Below, one piece after another: positions 33,434 to 41,989 of a DNA stretch of 64,000 nt. The position numbers were made by a program, and so were the translations under genes. The DNA comes from Candidatus Obscuribacter sp. Its GTDB lineage: Bacteria; Cyanobacteriota; Vampirovibrionia; Obscuribacterales; Obscuribacteraceae. Below the pieces are notes generated by a model. It did no database searches. It saw only the letters and a list, made by a program, of their open reading frames with translations, and was not told where the DNA came from. Each line of letters begins with the position of its first letter. Position 1 is the first letter of the stretch. The stretch is from contig JADJQZ010000001.1 of NCBI GenBank assembly GCA_016712465.1, forward strand, positions 2,294,001 to 2,358,000, read 5' to 3'.

Positions 33434-35852
33434 GAAGCAAAACAGGCGAAATGTTTTAATTCCTGTTCTTGCAAGCCTGTTTGCTTCCTGCGGTCTGTTT
33501 TGGCAGGCCCAGGCTAAGATAGAAAATGAATGTGGCAGCCATTGGATGGTGGCGGATGCGGAGACACCTCCCGGTCAGTCGTTGCCGTCTGTGGTCAGCC
33601 CGGATTATGACTCCGGCGTCACTGAGCAGTGTGAGGAACAGCCACGGAGGAGCGAACCAACGGCTGATCGCTATTCGACTCCGTCAGCCGGGCTGCAAAA
33701 CACTCAGTCCAATTATGATCGCTATTCGACTTCTTCGGGCGGCTCGCAGAACAGTTCACCGAGTTATGACCGCTACTCGACTCCTTCGGGCGGGTCGCAG
33801 AACACTCCATCAAACTATGACCGCTACGCTACTCCGGCGAGCGGTTCGCAGAGCAGTTCACCGAGTTATGATCGCTACTCGACTCCTTCGGGTGGCTTGC
33901 AGAATAACTCTTCCGACTATAACCGTTATACGACTGCGCCCAATGGGACGCAGAATAATTCGCCTGCTTACAATCCGCTTGCTGACATTATCAATCAGTT
34001 TGGGAGAAGCCTTGCGTCCCCTGCCAAGCCGCCTGCCAGTTCGAGAAGTTCCGGTGACGTAACTCTTGAGACTGGCGATGTCACAGATGGTGACCTCGGC
34101 GTTTTTGGAACCATGCTCATACAGGATGTGCAACCTGAGAAAGTGGCAGTTACCGCAGCACCCATAGACAAGGTGCTCGTAGAAAATTTGGATAAGCTGG
34201 ATAAGCGTGCCCAGGATTGCACAAAAGAGACGTTCGCGCCGGTAGCCGCCGAGGCTGAAACCCTTGGTGTTTCTCTAATTGAGGGCGGCAGCCAGATACC
34301 GGAAGCGGCGAAAAGTTTTGACATTGCATACAAGACTCGTTCGCGTTTTGTTTCGCCTCTAGATCCGTCACTTCTATCGCCCTCTCTAGGTCTGGCCGAT
34401 AGCGCCTTTGGTGGAGACAATTTTGAATCTGCCATAATCTGGTATCAGCAGTCTCTGGATATTTTGGAGAAGTGGAAGCCGCAGGAACCTGCCGAGAAGG
34501 ATGCCTCCCTGGCCAAATGTCTGGGCGGACTGGCTGGTTGTTATATCGCGCAGGGCGATGGTAGTAGTGCTCTACCCTATGCCAAGCGCATGTACGAACT
34601 GGTCAAGTCTAAGTATGGTGCACAGAGCTCTCAGGTTCTGTGGGGGGCTGCGACACTGGGCGAGTGTTACAGGCTTTCCCGTATGGAAAATGAACTTAAA
34701 CCGCTCTTGGATGAAATGTTCGACATTTCCCTGGCCAGGGTCGGTAGTTTCAAGCGTACCGGCAGCCTGATACCCGGCTCCGTCAGGACACTGATCTCTG
34801 AGCGCCAGAGTCGGCGGAGTCATGAATTTCGTTCCTCCGTGTTTTCCTCCCTTCTCGATGCCCGCACTACAGGCGGTGTACCTCAAGCTTTCGGTGCACT
34901 CAGTCTCGATCCCGGCATGCCCGGTCCTGCTCGGTCCGGTTACAGTTCAGTGGGAACGGGTCAGCCTGATCAGGTACTGGCAGTGGTTCCTGAGAATTTA
35001 AAACTGGTTGATCAGAAAAACAGGCAATCTTTCAGCCAGGAAGTGCCGATTCGTTTTTGGTTCCCTTCTCAGGCCAAACCGCGTGGCATTTTTGTTTGCA
35101 TTCACGGCATGTGCTTGCATTCCGGTTCCTACGCCGCGCTGGCCGGCACCTTACAGGCGAGCGGCTATGCGGTTGTGGCCTTAGATGTGCGAGGGTGTGG
35201 AACCTGGAAGAACTCCTTTGGTCAAAACTTCCTCAATCTGGAAGGCGCCATTTCTGATATTCGAAACATCATAGAAAGAATGCACGGACTCTTCCCCGAT
35301 ACACCAATTTTTCTCATGGGCGAGTCCATGGGTGGCGGCATCGCACTGCATGCCGGTGCCCGTCATCCCGAACACCTGGCTGGAGTAATCTCCAGCGTAC
35401 CGGGAGCAAGCCGCTTTGATCAGGTGAAAGAGACACTGATGGTAATCCTGAATCTTCCTTTCGGGCTCAGTCGGCCACTCGATATCAGCAAGGGGCTACT
35501 TCTCAAAGCAACGGGCAATCCCCAGTTGCGTGATGTTTGGAAAACTGATCCTCTCTCTCGCAAGATGCTCTCTCCAAAAGAGTTGATTCGGTTTCAGTCT
35601 TTTATGTCCGACAACACCAAGTTCGCTGTCAAGTTGAACACCCGACCCGTACTGGTGATTCAAGGAATGGACGATCATCTCGTCAAACCGCCCTCGACTT
35701 TGAAGATCTATCGAAGAATATCCAGCGTCAACAAGAGTCTGCTTGAAATTAAGTCCGGCGAGCACCTGACGTTGGAAATGAATCAATGTACTCCCTTGGT
35801 ACTTGAGAATCTTGTCTCCTGGGTAACTAGTAATTCTCCCAAGGGAATGTAG
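33423..35852 (+). CDS. Exported alpha/beta hydrolase with repeat linker and TPR-like region
   Basis: About 809 aa, starting at the ATG at 33423 (AAGG seven bases upstream); an earlier TTG in the frame is less likely. A signal-peptide-like segment (VLIPVLASLFASCGLFW) is followed by a 17-residue Ser/Thr/Tyr-rich repeat array, then TPR-like helices (FESAIIWYQQSLDILEKW, SSALPYAKRMYELVKSKYG). The C-terminal ~260 residues form a monoacylglycerol-lipase/serine-aminopeptidase-type hydrolase: FVCIHGMCLHSG, nucleophile Ser635 in GESMGG, Asp750/751 in GMDDHL, His781 in GEHLTL. Joining repeats, TPRs and a hydrolase on one secreted chain is unusual. Substrate unknown; lipid ester or amide hydrolysis is typical. 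Confidence 0.85.
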   Translation: MAGEKQNRRNVLIPVLASLFASCGLFWQAQAKIENECGSHWMVADAETPPGQSLPSVVSPDYDSGVTEQCEEQPRRSEPTADRYSTPSAGLQNTQSNYDRYSTSSGGSQNSSPSYDRYSTPSGGSQNTPSNYDRYATPASGSQSSSPSYDRYSTPSGGLQNNSSDYNRYTTAPNGTQNNSPAYNPLADIINQFGRSLASPAKPPASSRSSGDVTLETGDVTDGDLGVFGTMLIQDVQPEKVAVTAAPIDKVLVENLDKLDKRAQDCTKETFAPVAAEAETLGVSLIEGGSQIPEAAKSFDIAYKTRSRFVSPLDPSLLSPSLGLADSAFGGDNFESAIIWYQQSLDILEKWKPQEPAEKDASLAKCLGGLAGCYIAQGDGSSALPYAKRMYELVKSKYGAQSSQVLWGAATLGECYRLSRMENELKPLLDEMFDISLARVGSFKRTGSLIPGSVRTLISERQSRRSHEFRSSVFSSLLDARTTGGVPQAFGALSLDPGMPGPARSGYSSVGTGQPDQVLAVVPENLKLVDQKNRQSFSQEVPIRFWFPSQAKPRGIFVCIHGMCLHSGSYAALAGTLQASGYAVVALDVRGCGTWKNSFGQNFLNLEGAISDIRNIIERMHGLFPDTPIFLMGESMGGGIALHAGARHPEHLAGVISSVPGASRFDQVKETLMVILNLPFGLSRPLDISKGLLLKATGNPQLRDVWKTDPLSRKMLSPKELIRFQSFMSDNTKFAVKLNTRPVLVIQGMDDHLVKPPSTLKIYRRISSVNKSLLEIKSGEHLTLEMNQCTPLVLENLVSWVTSNSPKGM
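33666..33971 (+). repeat. Six tandem 51-bp repeats inside the TPR/hydrolase gene
   Basis: Six in-frame units of exactly 51 bases (17 codons) start at 33666, 33717, 33768, 33819, 33870 and 33921. Each encodes a D/N-R-Y-(S/A/T)-T opening, a Gly-rich middle with Q-N or Q-S, and a Tyr at the end. The last unit is the most diverged. Such arrays form extended, probably surface-exposed linkers and are prone to slippage, so the copy number may vary between strains. Confidence 0.93.
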
Positions 35853-35981
35853 CTTAAGGTTTCCAACTCCCTCCGTCTAAGTTATCTTCCGCCTTTGCCT
35901 CTAGACTTAAATACATAAGGGGGTGGCAAGACCTCGCTGGAGTTTTTGTCCGTCACAGGGGGCAATGCATTCAAGTGAGCC

Positions 35982-36341
35982 TTAATGGTCGCTGCAGTTT
36001 GTTTGCTGCACAGGACACCTGGCATATTCCTCCAAGCCTTCTGGGTAAGGTTCAGAGGTCGTCGTTTCCCCTGTTTCAGCATCCCTGGCTTGAATTTCTA
36101 CTCCACCCACAGGCATTTCAAAGACAATTGAACCATCTTTGAGAATTTCTATATCCACGCCCGTTCCTTTCTTTTCTAAAGCGGAGACGGTTCTCATGAA
36201 ATTCATCTGTTCGTCTCTATCCTTTGCAGATTGGGTCATCAGGTCCAAGAAGTTAATTGAGTCAATTACGTCTTCCTTTGTTTTTGCGGCATCCATACGA
36301 GCTGCCACTTGTGCTTCCGGGCTTTTGTTCTGTTCCGACAT
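35982..36341 (-). CDS. Hypothetical acidic protein, 119 aa
   Basis: I do not recognise this protein. The N-terminal half is helical (VAARMDAAKTKEDVIDSINFLDLM), followed by a strand-rich segment (VDIEILKDGSIVFEMP) and a C-terminus with two Cys. No signal peptide. ATG at 36341 has GGAG upstream at slightly long spacing. It is divergent from the DUF1963 gene, with starts almost touching, so a shared control region is likely. Confidence 0.6.
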   Translation of the reverse strand: MSEQNKSPEAQVAARMDAAKTKEDVIDSINFLDLMTQSAKDRDEQMNFMRTVSALEKKGTGVDIEILKDGSIVFEMPVGGVEIQARDAETGETTTSEPYPEGLEEYARCPVQQTNCSDH

Positions 36342-36343
36342 AA

Positions 36344-37213
36344 TTGAGATTCTCCGATGAAAGTAAAGGGGTATGCCGTAAGATTAGAGTTGAATTTGTG
36401 TCGATTCCATATCCAAGGTTTGCCTTTTTGAATAAGCTCGATCAGCTATTGCAAAAGTACGCCCGGCCTGCCTATCAGGCGGTTCTCTCGCTGGCTCCGT
36501 CAGATGGCTCGACTGAAGAATTCTCAACTGCATCGAAGTTTGGCGGTGCGCCGTATTTTGAAGAGGGCGAAAACTGGCCGGTTTGCGGCAAGTGTGGAAA
36601 GCAAGAGACTTTTATCTGCCAGCTTGACTTGCGCAGTTGCCCGGCGGTGCATCTACCAGACTACTTTGGCTTGCTCAGCTTTTTCTATTGCTTCGACTGT
36701 TTTCCCTGGGATGCGCCCCAGCCGGGCTGGACCGTGAGAAACTACCGGGATGCTCAGCCTCGGAAAGCGATGACTCTGCCGCCGCTGCCTATAAAAGAGC
36801 CGGGGTTCTTGAAAAAGCTTTTCGGCGGCCAACACGAGAAGGTGAAGTGCTGCCTGGTCAAATTCGAACTGTTTGACTGCTATCCACAATTGGATGAACT
36901 TGATGAGATAGGTGATGAAGATGATAAGAAACTACTTGCCGATGTTGAATTGAACGACAGTTATTATGAGCGCATTGATGAGCTAACCGGTAAGTCCGAT
37001 AACTTCGGCACTCTTGTTGGGGGCTACTCCCAGTGGATTCAAAGCTTTCCCCCTGACTTGAAGTGCAAACACTGCAATAAGTGGATGAGGCAGCTTGTGC
37101 AGATAGGCTCTCACCGGGAAGCCGACATTATGTTCGGTGATGCAGGCAGTATTTATCTTTCAATTTGCGACGATCACCCCCAAGACATCACTATGATGTT
37201 GCAGTGTTTCTGA
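36344..37213 (+). CDS. DUF1963 (YwqG-like) family protein
   Basis: A protein of up to 289 aa with DUF1963 features: SKFGGAPYFEEGENWPVC near the start, ETFICQLDL, and the later LVGGYSQWIQ followed by a Cys-x-x-Cys pair. Two Cys-x-x-Cys pairs (CGKC and CKHC) and further Cys suggest metal binding. The N-terminal start is uncertain: TTG at 36344 or GTG at 36398 are both possible and neither has a strong ribosome-binding site. No signal peptide. DUF1963 is widespread and often found in genomes rich in toxins and polymorphic systems, but its molecular role is not known. It leads the TPR gene 10 bases downstream. Confidence 0.8.
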   Translation: MRFSDESKGVCRKIRVEFVSIPYPRFAFLNKLDQLLQKYARPAYQAVLSLAPSDGSTEEFSTASKFGGAPYFEEGENWPVCGKCGKQETFICQLDLRSCPAVHLPDYFGLLSFFYCFDCFPWDAPQPGWTVRNYRDAQPRKAMTLPPLPIKEPGFLKKLFGGQHEKVKCCLVKFELFDCYPQLDELDEIGDEDDKKLLADVELNDSYYERIDELTGKSDNFGTLVGGYSQWIQSFPPDLKCKHCNKWMRQLVQIGSHREADIMFGDAGSIYLSICDDHPQDITMMLQCF

Positions 37214-37223
37214 GATTCAAGGC

Positions 37224-38759
37224 ATGGCAAAGAAGTTACTAACCCTTGCCGTGTATCTCTTCCTGACAGTGTTCATTGGGCTCCGTTGTTATGATAACTA
37301 CGTAGGACATATGATCTTGCGCGCACGAGACTACATCTCGTGCGGTCAGTGGCGCCAGGCTATTGTGACGTATAACCATTTATTGAACCTCTTTCCCGGC
37401 AATGCCGAATTCCTGGCAAGAAGGGGCGCTGCCTATGCCGGAATGGGCAACTTCAAGCAAGCCTTTGTCGATCTGTCAGATGCTCTTAAAGCCGATAGCA
37501 ACTGTGCAACCGCCTATTCCCGCCGAGCTAAAGTTTATCGGCGACTGGGGCGGAGCTCTCTGGCTAAGGCAGACGTAGAGACAGCCCTCTCTATGATGAA
37601 GGAGCCTCCGGCGGCGCCGGATTTGCTCATGGAGCATGCCAATCTTTTGCTTGTTACCGGCCGGTATGCTGAAAGCGAGCGGGAACTTCGGGAGGTTCTT
37701 GCTCTTACCGAAAATTATCGAGAGCAGCCATCTTTAATTCTTGCTGCCAGCGCCTACGAGAAGCTGGGCGAACATAAGAAGGCCATTGAGCTGATTGAGC
37801 AGGCAATCAGGTACTACCCCCAGAATCCATATCTTTATGTGATGAGGGGCTACTGTAATTTCACGCATGGCAAAAAGGATGCCGGCATTAAGGATCTGAG
37901 CGATTATCTTTCCCTGAACAAAGACGACCTTCAGGTGTTTTGTTTGAGGGCGGATCTTTACTATGGCAACGGCGATTATGAGAAGGCTATCTCCGACTAT
38001 GATCGGGTTATAGCTGCCGTTCCTGAGCATGTAAACGCTCTATACTGGCGCGGCAATGCTTTTCATGATTTAGAGAAGTACCAGAAAGCTGTCGATGATT
38101 ACAACCGCGTGCTGGCGCTGGAGCCTACCGATCTTCCAGCTATGACCCATAGAGCCGATAATTACCAGCATCTAAACTTTCTGGATAACGCAATTGCTGA
38201 AACTCACCGGGCCCTGGCTTTGAATCCTAAGTTGGGAAGGGCCTATGCAGTGCAAGCACAAGCCTATGACAAGATGAAGAAAACTGCCGAGGCTGAGGCT
38301 GCTTTCGCTAAGGCTATAGAGTTTGAACCTGAAGATCAGAATTTGCGTTATCAGAGAGGAATGTTTTTTCGGGAGAAGAAGCGCTACAAAGCGGCTATTG
38401 CCGACCTCTCAGAAGCCATAAAGCTCAACAATAAGAGTGAGATCTATTTCTGTGCCAGAGGGTCGGCTTTAGTCAGTGATGGACAGTACGAGAAAGCCAT
38501 AGCCGATTGCACTCGTTCCTTGCAGTTGAATTCCAACCGCACCCATCCTTACTTCAGTCGCGGCATTGCCTATCGCAAGCTGGGCAAACACCAGCTTGCC
38601 CTTAAAGATTTTGATGAAGCAATCAGGATGCACCCTCAATATGGCGAGGCTTTTTATGAGCGCAGCCAGGTCTACAGAGCCATGGGCGATTTGTCCCGGG
38701 CCCAGAGCGATATGGAGATGGCGTTCAAGTACGGCTATGCCGCGCCTGAGGCCATGTGA
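37224..38759 (+). CDS. Membrane-anchored TPR protein, 511 aa
   Basis: The N-terminus is a signal anchor or uncleaved signal (LLTLAVYLFLTVFIGL). After residue ~28 the whole protein is a run of about 13 TPR units with the A-x-x-x-x-R-G-x-A-Y and P-x-x-A-x-x-x-R-A patterns. TPR superhelices usually bind partner proteins; no catalytic motif is visible. ATG at 37224, 10 bases after the DUF1963 stop. It is convergent with the SWIM gene, whose stop is 14 bases away. A role as a periplasmic or surface scaffold is inference. Confidence 0.85.
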   Translation: MAKKLLTLAVYLFLTVFIGLRCYDNYVGHMILRARDYISCGQWRQAIVTYNHLLNLFPGNAEFLARRGAAYAGMGNFKQAFVDLSDALKADSNCATAYSRRAKVYRRLGRSSLAKADVETALSMMKEPPAAPDLLMEHANLLLVTGRYAESERELREVLALTENYREQPSLILAASAYEKLGEHKKAIELIEQAIRYYPQNPYLYVMRGYCNFTHGKKDAGIKDLSDYLSLNKDDLQVFCLRADLYYGNGDYEKAISDYDRVIAAVPEHVNALYWRGNAFHDLEKYQKAVDDYNRVLALEPTDLPAMTHRADNYQHLNFLDNAIAETHRALALNPKLGRAYAVQAQAYDKMKKTAEAEAAFAKAIEFEPEDQNLRYQRGMFFREKKRYKAAIADLSEAIKLNNKSEIYFCARGSALVSDGQYEKAIADCTRSLQLNSNRTHPYFSRGIAYRKLGKHQLALKDFDEAIRMHPQYGEAFYERSQVYRAMGDLSRAQSDMEMAFKYGYAAPEAM

Positions 38760-38772
38760 AATGGGTGGGGGG

Positions 38773-40800
38773 TTAACCAGCGGTTTCTTCCATTACAAAG
38801 CTGACCAATGCAAGAGAGAGCGCGCTTCCGGTAAGAGCATCAAGATTCTTTCTCTCGATGCTGGACAAGGCTATTTTCAGAAAGTGCTCCAGTCTTTTGG
38901 AAAGCAGTAGGCAGCCTTCTGCTTCAGTCTGCTGTTGTAAAAGTCTTAGTGTTCGGAGATCGTCTGCTTTTGCCTTTGAAAGACCCGTGGTGAAGAGCAC
39001 TCCGAGCTCATTCAATATCTCTTTTGCCGGGCTCTGTCTATGGAGCCCGGAAGCTTTTACTTCCCCAAATCCCGCGATGTGTTCTCCAGTTTCGATATCC
39101 GGTTGGAGTGCCCATCTGCTGCCATCTTTCTCGAATATAATGGTGACCGGCAATACGCTTAAATGGTTCCCTGCCATGGACCAAATGCCGGAGATAAATC
39201 TAATCTGATTGTCCTCATCAGAGAGCTTCTCAACTAGTTTTTCGAAACCGAACGACGCACGGCTTCTGTAAGGAATACTTAGTATGGCCGGTTCTTTCTG
39301 TTCATCCAAAAGAGGGATGGACAGTAGTTGTTGCCCTTGATCATAGTATGGGCGGCCCTGCGCTTGAATTTTGCAGACTTTTAGATGTCGACCAGCCTGT
39401 CTTCCGCTTAAGTAACGTGGAAATTCCGCAGAGAGCTGCACGCTCAGTTCTGCAAAGTTTTCCACTCGAATTGGGGTGCGCACCGATTCCCATTGATAGT
39501 TTTGAGGGTTTGAATTGAGCGGACTTCGACCTGGTGCATAGCAGCGCGACGCTGTTATGCGACCGCCGGATGCGATTACCCGTGAGAGACCTAGTGTTGC
39601 CAGGCTCAGGGTCTTCGAAAAGGGGCGGTTTGCCAATTCGGCGTAACTTACCAGTTCTCCTGAGAGCGAGTGTTCTCGGGCCATGGTAACCAGGCTACCT
39701 GTATTGTTGTCCTGGAAGTAGGAGATGATGGTTATTCTTCTGAGGCTATCAATGACCTGTGTGCCAAGACCGATCAGGTTGACAGTACCAACCTCGGATG
39801 GTCGGTTTGCCTTCTCTCCCGTGATGACCGAGCTGGGTATAGGATTGTTGGCGTGGTTTGCGGCATCGATGCGTGCTATTAGCTCGGCAATTAGTATCAC
39901 GAGACCGTAGGGGGAGAAGAGCGCATCACCTGCTAGTGAGCGTTCGCGAGCCTGCAAGATTTCCTCTAGAATGTCGCAGAGATAGTAGTAGTGGTTGTCT
40001 TCCAGTTTGCCCTGGGCTTTTCTGAGTAGTCTCATCGGTTCCGTGTCTATGGAATTGAATCCAGCGTAGATAAACAGCTTGATGCTATCTTCTAGTTCCT
40101 TAAGAACTTCTGCTTGTACAGTATTTGACTTGCCGGTATAGAGCAGTGCCCATGTTTGCTCCGGACCAAGGAGGCGAAAGGCTAGTACTGAAAGAACTGC
40201 ATGAAGACAGGGGGCCTGATCTCTACAGTCGCACAGGGCATAACGAATATCGGTCGGTACGAGAAATCGTACGCTGTGTGAAAGACTTATAAATCTTGCA
40301 ATTGGTTTGTTGCTGACAATAAGTTCTACGGTCAGCCCATCCTCCAGGAGCTTTCGGGCTCTTGCCAGAGTGGCGCTGGAGCAGTGTTGTGAAAGATGTT
40401 GGTCTGTAATCTCTCCTGGACTCCAGGCTTGGTCGAATATTTGTTTTTGTGCATTTGAGTTCGGAATCTCACTTACCGGCTCATGTACAGGCAGATCTTT
40501 GTTCGGCTGACCGGCTTGAGGAATTGAATAAAGTTGTTGATAGTACAGAATCGATCTGATTATGTGTCTGCATATGCCTACGCTGTCGCAGGTGCAGGTC
40601 GCTTTGTGCACGGTTTTCTTTTCTGCAAAGCTACATAGACTTCCATCCGACCATTGGAATGTGGTACCGGCGTTTTCTTCCTTAAGCGATGTACAATTGA
40701 CTATTCCAGTTGCTATTTCCGACCTGGCACGCTTGACTGTTCCACGATTGGAAATCAGTTCCAGGTCTTCGATAGTTAGTGCAAGCAGATCTGCTCTCAT
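38773..40800 (-). CDS. Double SWIM zinc-finger protein (YehQ-like)
   Basis: A 675-aa soluble protein, last of the six-gene operon. It carries two SWIM zinc motifs of C-x-C-x5-C-x-H spacing: Cys69, Cys71, Cys77, His79 and Cys190, Cys192, Cys198, His200. SWIM domains bind DNA or protein. The rest is unassigned, with alternating helical and beta regions. In E. coli the matching position of the yeh locus is filled by the SWIM protein YehQ. ATG at 40800, 16 bases after the VWA stop. No membrane segment. It probably acts with the AAA+/VWA pair encoded upstream, perhaps in target recognition. Confidence 0.88.
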   Translation of the reverse strand: MRADLLALTIEDLELISNRGTVKRARSEIATGIVNCTSLKEENAGTTFQWSDGSLCSFAEKKTVHKATCTCDSVGICRHIIRSILYYQQLYSIPQAGQPNKDLPVHEPVSEIPNSNAQKQIFDQAWSPGEITDQHLSQHCSSATLARARKLLEDGLTVELIVSNKPIARFISLSHSVRFLVPTDIRYALCDCRDQAPCLHAVLSVLAFRLLGPEQTWALLYTGKSNTVQAEVLKELEDSIKLFIYAGFNSIDTEPMRLLRKAQGKLEDNHYYYLCDILEEILQARERSLAGDALFSPYGLVILIAELIARIDAANHANNPIPSSVITGEKANRPSEVGTVNLIGLGTQVIDSLRRITIISYFQDNNTGSLVTMAREHSLSGELVSYAELANRPFSKTLSLATLGLSRVIASGGRITASRCYAPGRSPLNSNPQNYQWESVRTPIRVENFAELSVQLSAEFPRYLSGRQAGRHLKVCKIQAQGRPYYDQGQQLLSIPLLDEQKEPAILSIPYRSRASFGFEKLVEKLSDEDNQIRFISGIWSMAGNHLSVLPVTIIFEKDGSRWALQPDIETGEHIAGFGEVKASGLHRQSPAKEILNELGVLFTTGLSKAKADDLRTLRLLQQQTEAEGCLLLSKRLEHFLKIALSSIERKNLDALTGSALSLALVSFVMEETAG

Positions 40801-40816
40801 ATAGATGGTTCCGCAT

Positions 40817-41989
40817 TCATTTCAAGTTGACCTTCTCTGCCACCCATGCTGCCAATTCACCCGGTGTCATGGCACCAACGTGGGCTCCCATTGATTGCAG
40901 TTTCAATGCTAAAGCTCTGTTATAGTTTGGATTTGCTTTCGAATCCAGGGCTGCAAGACAGATTAGTTTGACCCTGTTTTCCAGGAGTCTTCTACAGTGG
41001 AGCAGCAGTAATTGTTCGTCTGCACCTTCAAAGAAGTCGGAAATCAAGATCACTATAGTGCGCTCAGGCTGCTCTAGCAGTTGAGAGGCATAATTTACCG
41101 CATTTCCGATGTCGGTACCGCCTCCAAGCTGAACTTTCATAAGGGTTTCAACCGGATCTATCGATTCTGAAGTAAGGTCCACTATATTGGTGTCAAAGGC
41201 AATCAGGTGCGTTTTGATGAATGGTAGTTGGTGAAATATTGATGCCGTGACAGCCGAGTGAATGACGCTGTCAATCATACTGCCGGACTGATCCACCAGA
41301 ATAATGATCTTCCACTTATCGATGTGTTGTCTAAGGCGCGAGAAGAAGTAGGGCTGCTCTATGACTAGTCTCTTGCTCTCTTTGTGGAAGTTTTTGAGGT
41401 TCTTGCGAATAGTAGTGCGAGCGTCAAAATTTTGATTGATTTTCAGAAAGGAACGCCTGCGTCGATCCTTGGCTCCCGTGAAGGGTTGGCTTACAGGGCG
41501 AGCAAGTTTTTCCATTAGCGTCGCCACCACTTTGCGTATCAGAATTCTCGCTACATTGAGTACTTCCTGATTCATGAGATGTTTAGTTCTCATGATAGAT
41601 CTGAGCAATGATTCGCTGGGAGTCGCTCTTGCGAGGATGTCTGCATTGCTTACGAAGCCATCGATCTGATAGCGCTCTAAGGCGTCGGACTCAAGCCTTT
41701 CACAAGTAGCCTGTGGAAAAAGCTCCTGCACGGAATTTATCCAATCTGGCACTGAGATAACTGAATCACTAAGGTCACCACGGCTGTCGGTGCTTCTTGT
41801 ATTTCGCGATTTTGCATACTCACGATCGTAGAGAAAGCTGAGCAATTTGTCTCGTTGTTCCCATTGCTTGCCTTCCTCATCTTGTTGATTGGCTTGGAAA
41901 CCTGTTGCAGAAGTTCCTCCTGCGTCTCGTCTGAGACCTGTGCCAAGGATTAGCTTCCATCTTAACTCTGCGGTCCTATCGTCAATCAT
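40817..41989 (-). CDS. VWA domain protein with intact MIDAS (YehP-like)
   Basis: A 390-aa protein. The N-terminal ~220 residues are helical and include a basic segment. The C-terminal VWA domain has a complete metal-ion-dependent adhesion site: D233-x-S-x-S in LVDQSGSM, Thr292 in GGGTDIG, and Asp318 in ISDFFEG. VWA proteins paired with MoxR-type AAA+ ATPases act as adaptors or targets of the motor in complex assembly. It overlaps the DUF5682 stop by eight bases and lies two genes downstream of the AAA+ gene, as YehP does relative to YehL in E. coli. Confidence 0.93.
   Translation of the reverse strand: MIDDRTAELRWKLILGTGLRRDAGGTSATGFQANQQDEEGKQWEQRDKLLSFLYDREYAKSRNTRSTDSRGDLSDSVISVPDWINSVQELFPQATCERLESDALERYQIDGFVSNADILARATPSESLLRSIMRTKHLMNQEVLNVARILIRKVVATLMEKLARPVSQPFTGAKDRRRRSFLKINQNFDARTTIRKNLKNFHKESKRLVIEQPYFFSRLRQHIDKWKIIILVDQSGSMIDSVIHSAVTASIFHQLPFIKTHLIAFDTNIVDLTSESIDPVETLMKVQLGGGTDIGNAVNYASQLLEQPERTIVILISDFFEGADEQLLLLHCRRLLENRVKLICLAALDSKANPNYNRALALKLQSMGAHVGAMTPGELAAWVAEKVNLK

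Noticed and set aside
33666..33971. Possible CRISPR array
   Set aside because: The units are 51-bp in-frame codon repeats without spacers between them, inside a coding gene.
35882..36082. 66-codon minus-strand frame near the 119-aa gene
   Set aside because: It partly overlaps the gene at 35982-36341 in another frame and has no start site; a frameshifted extension is not convincing.
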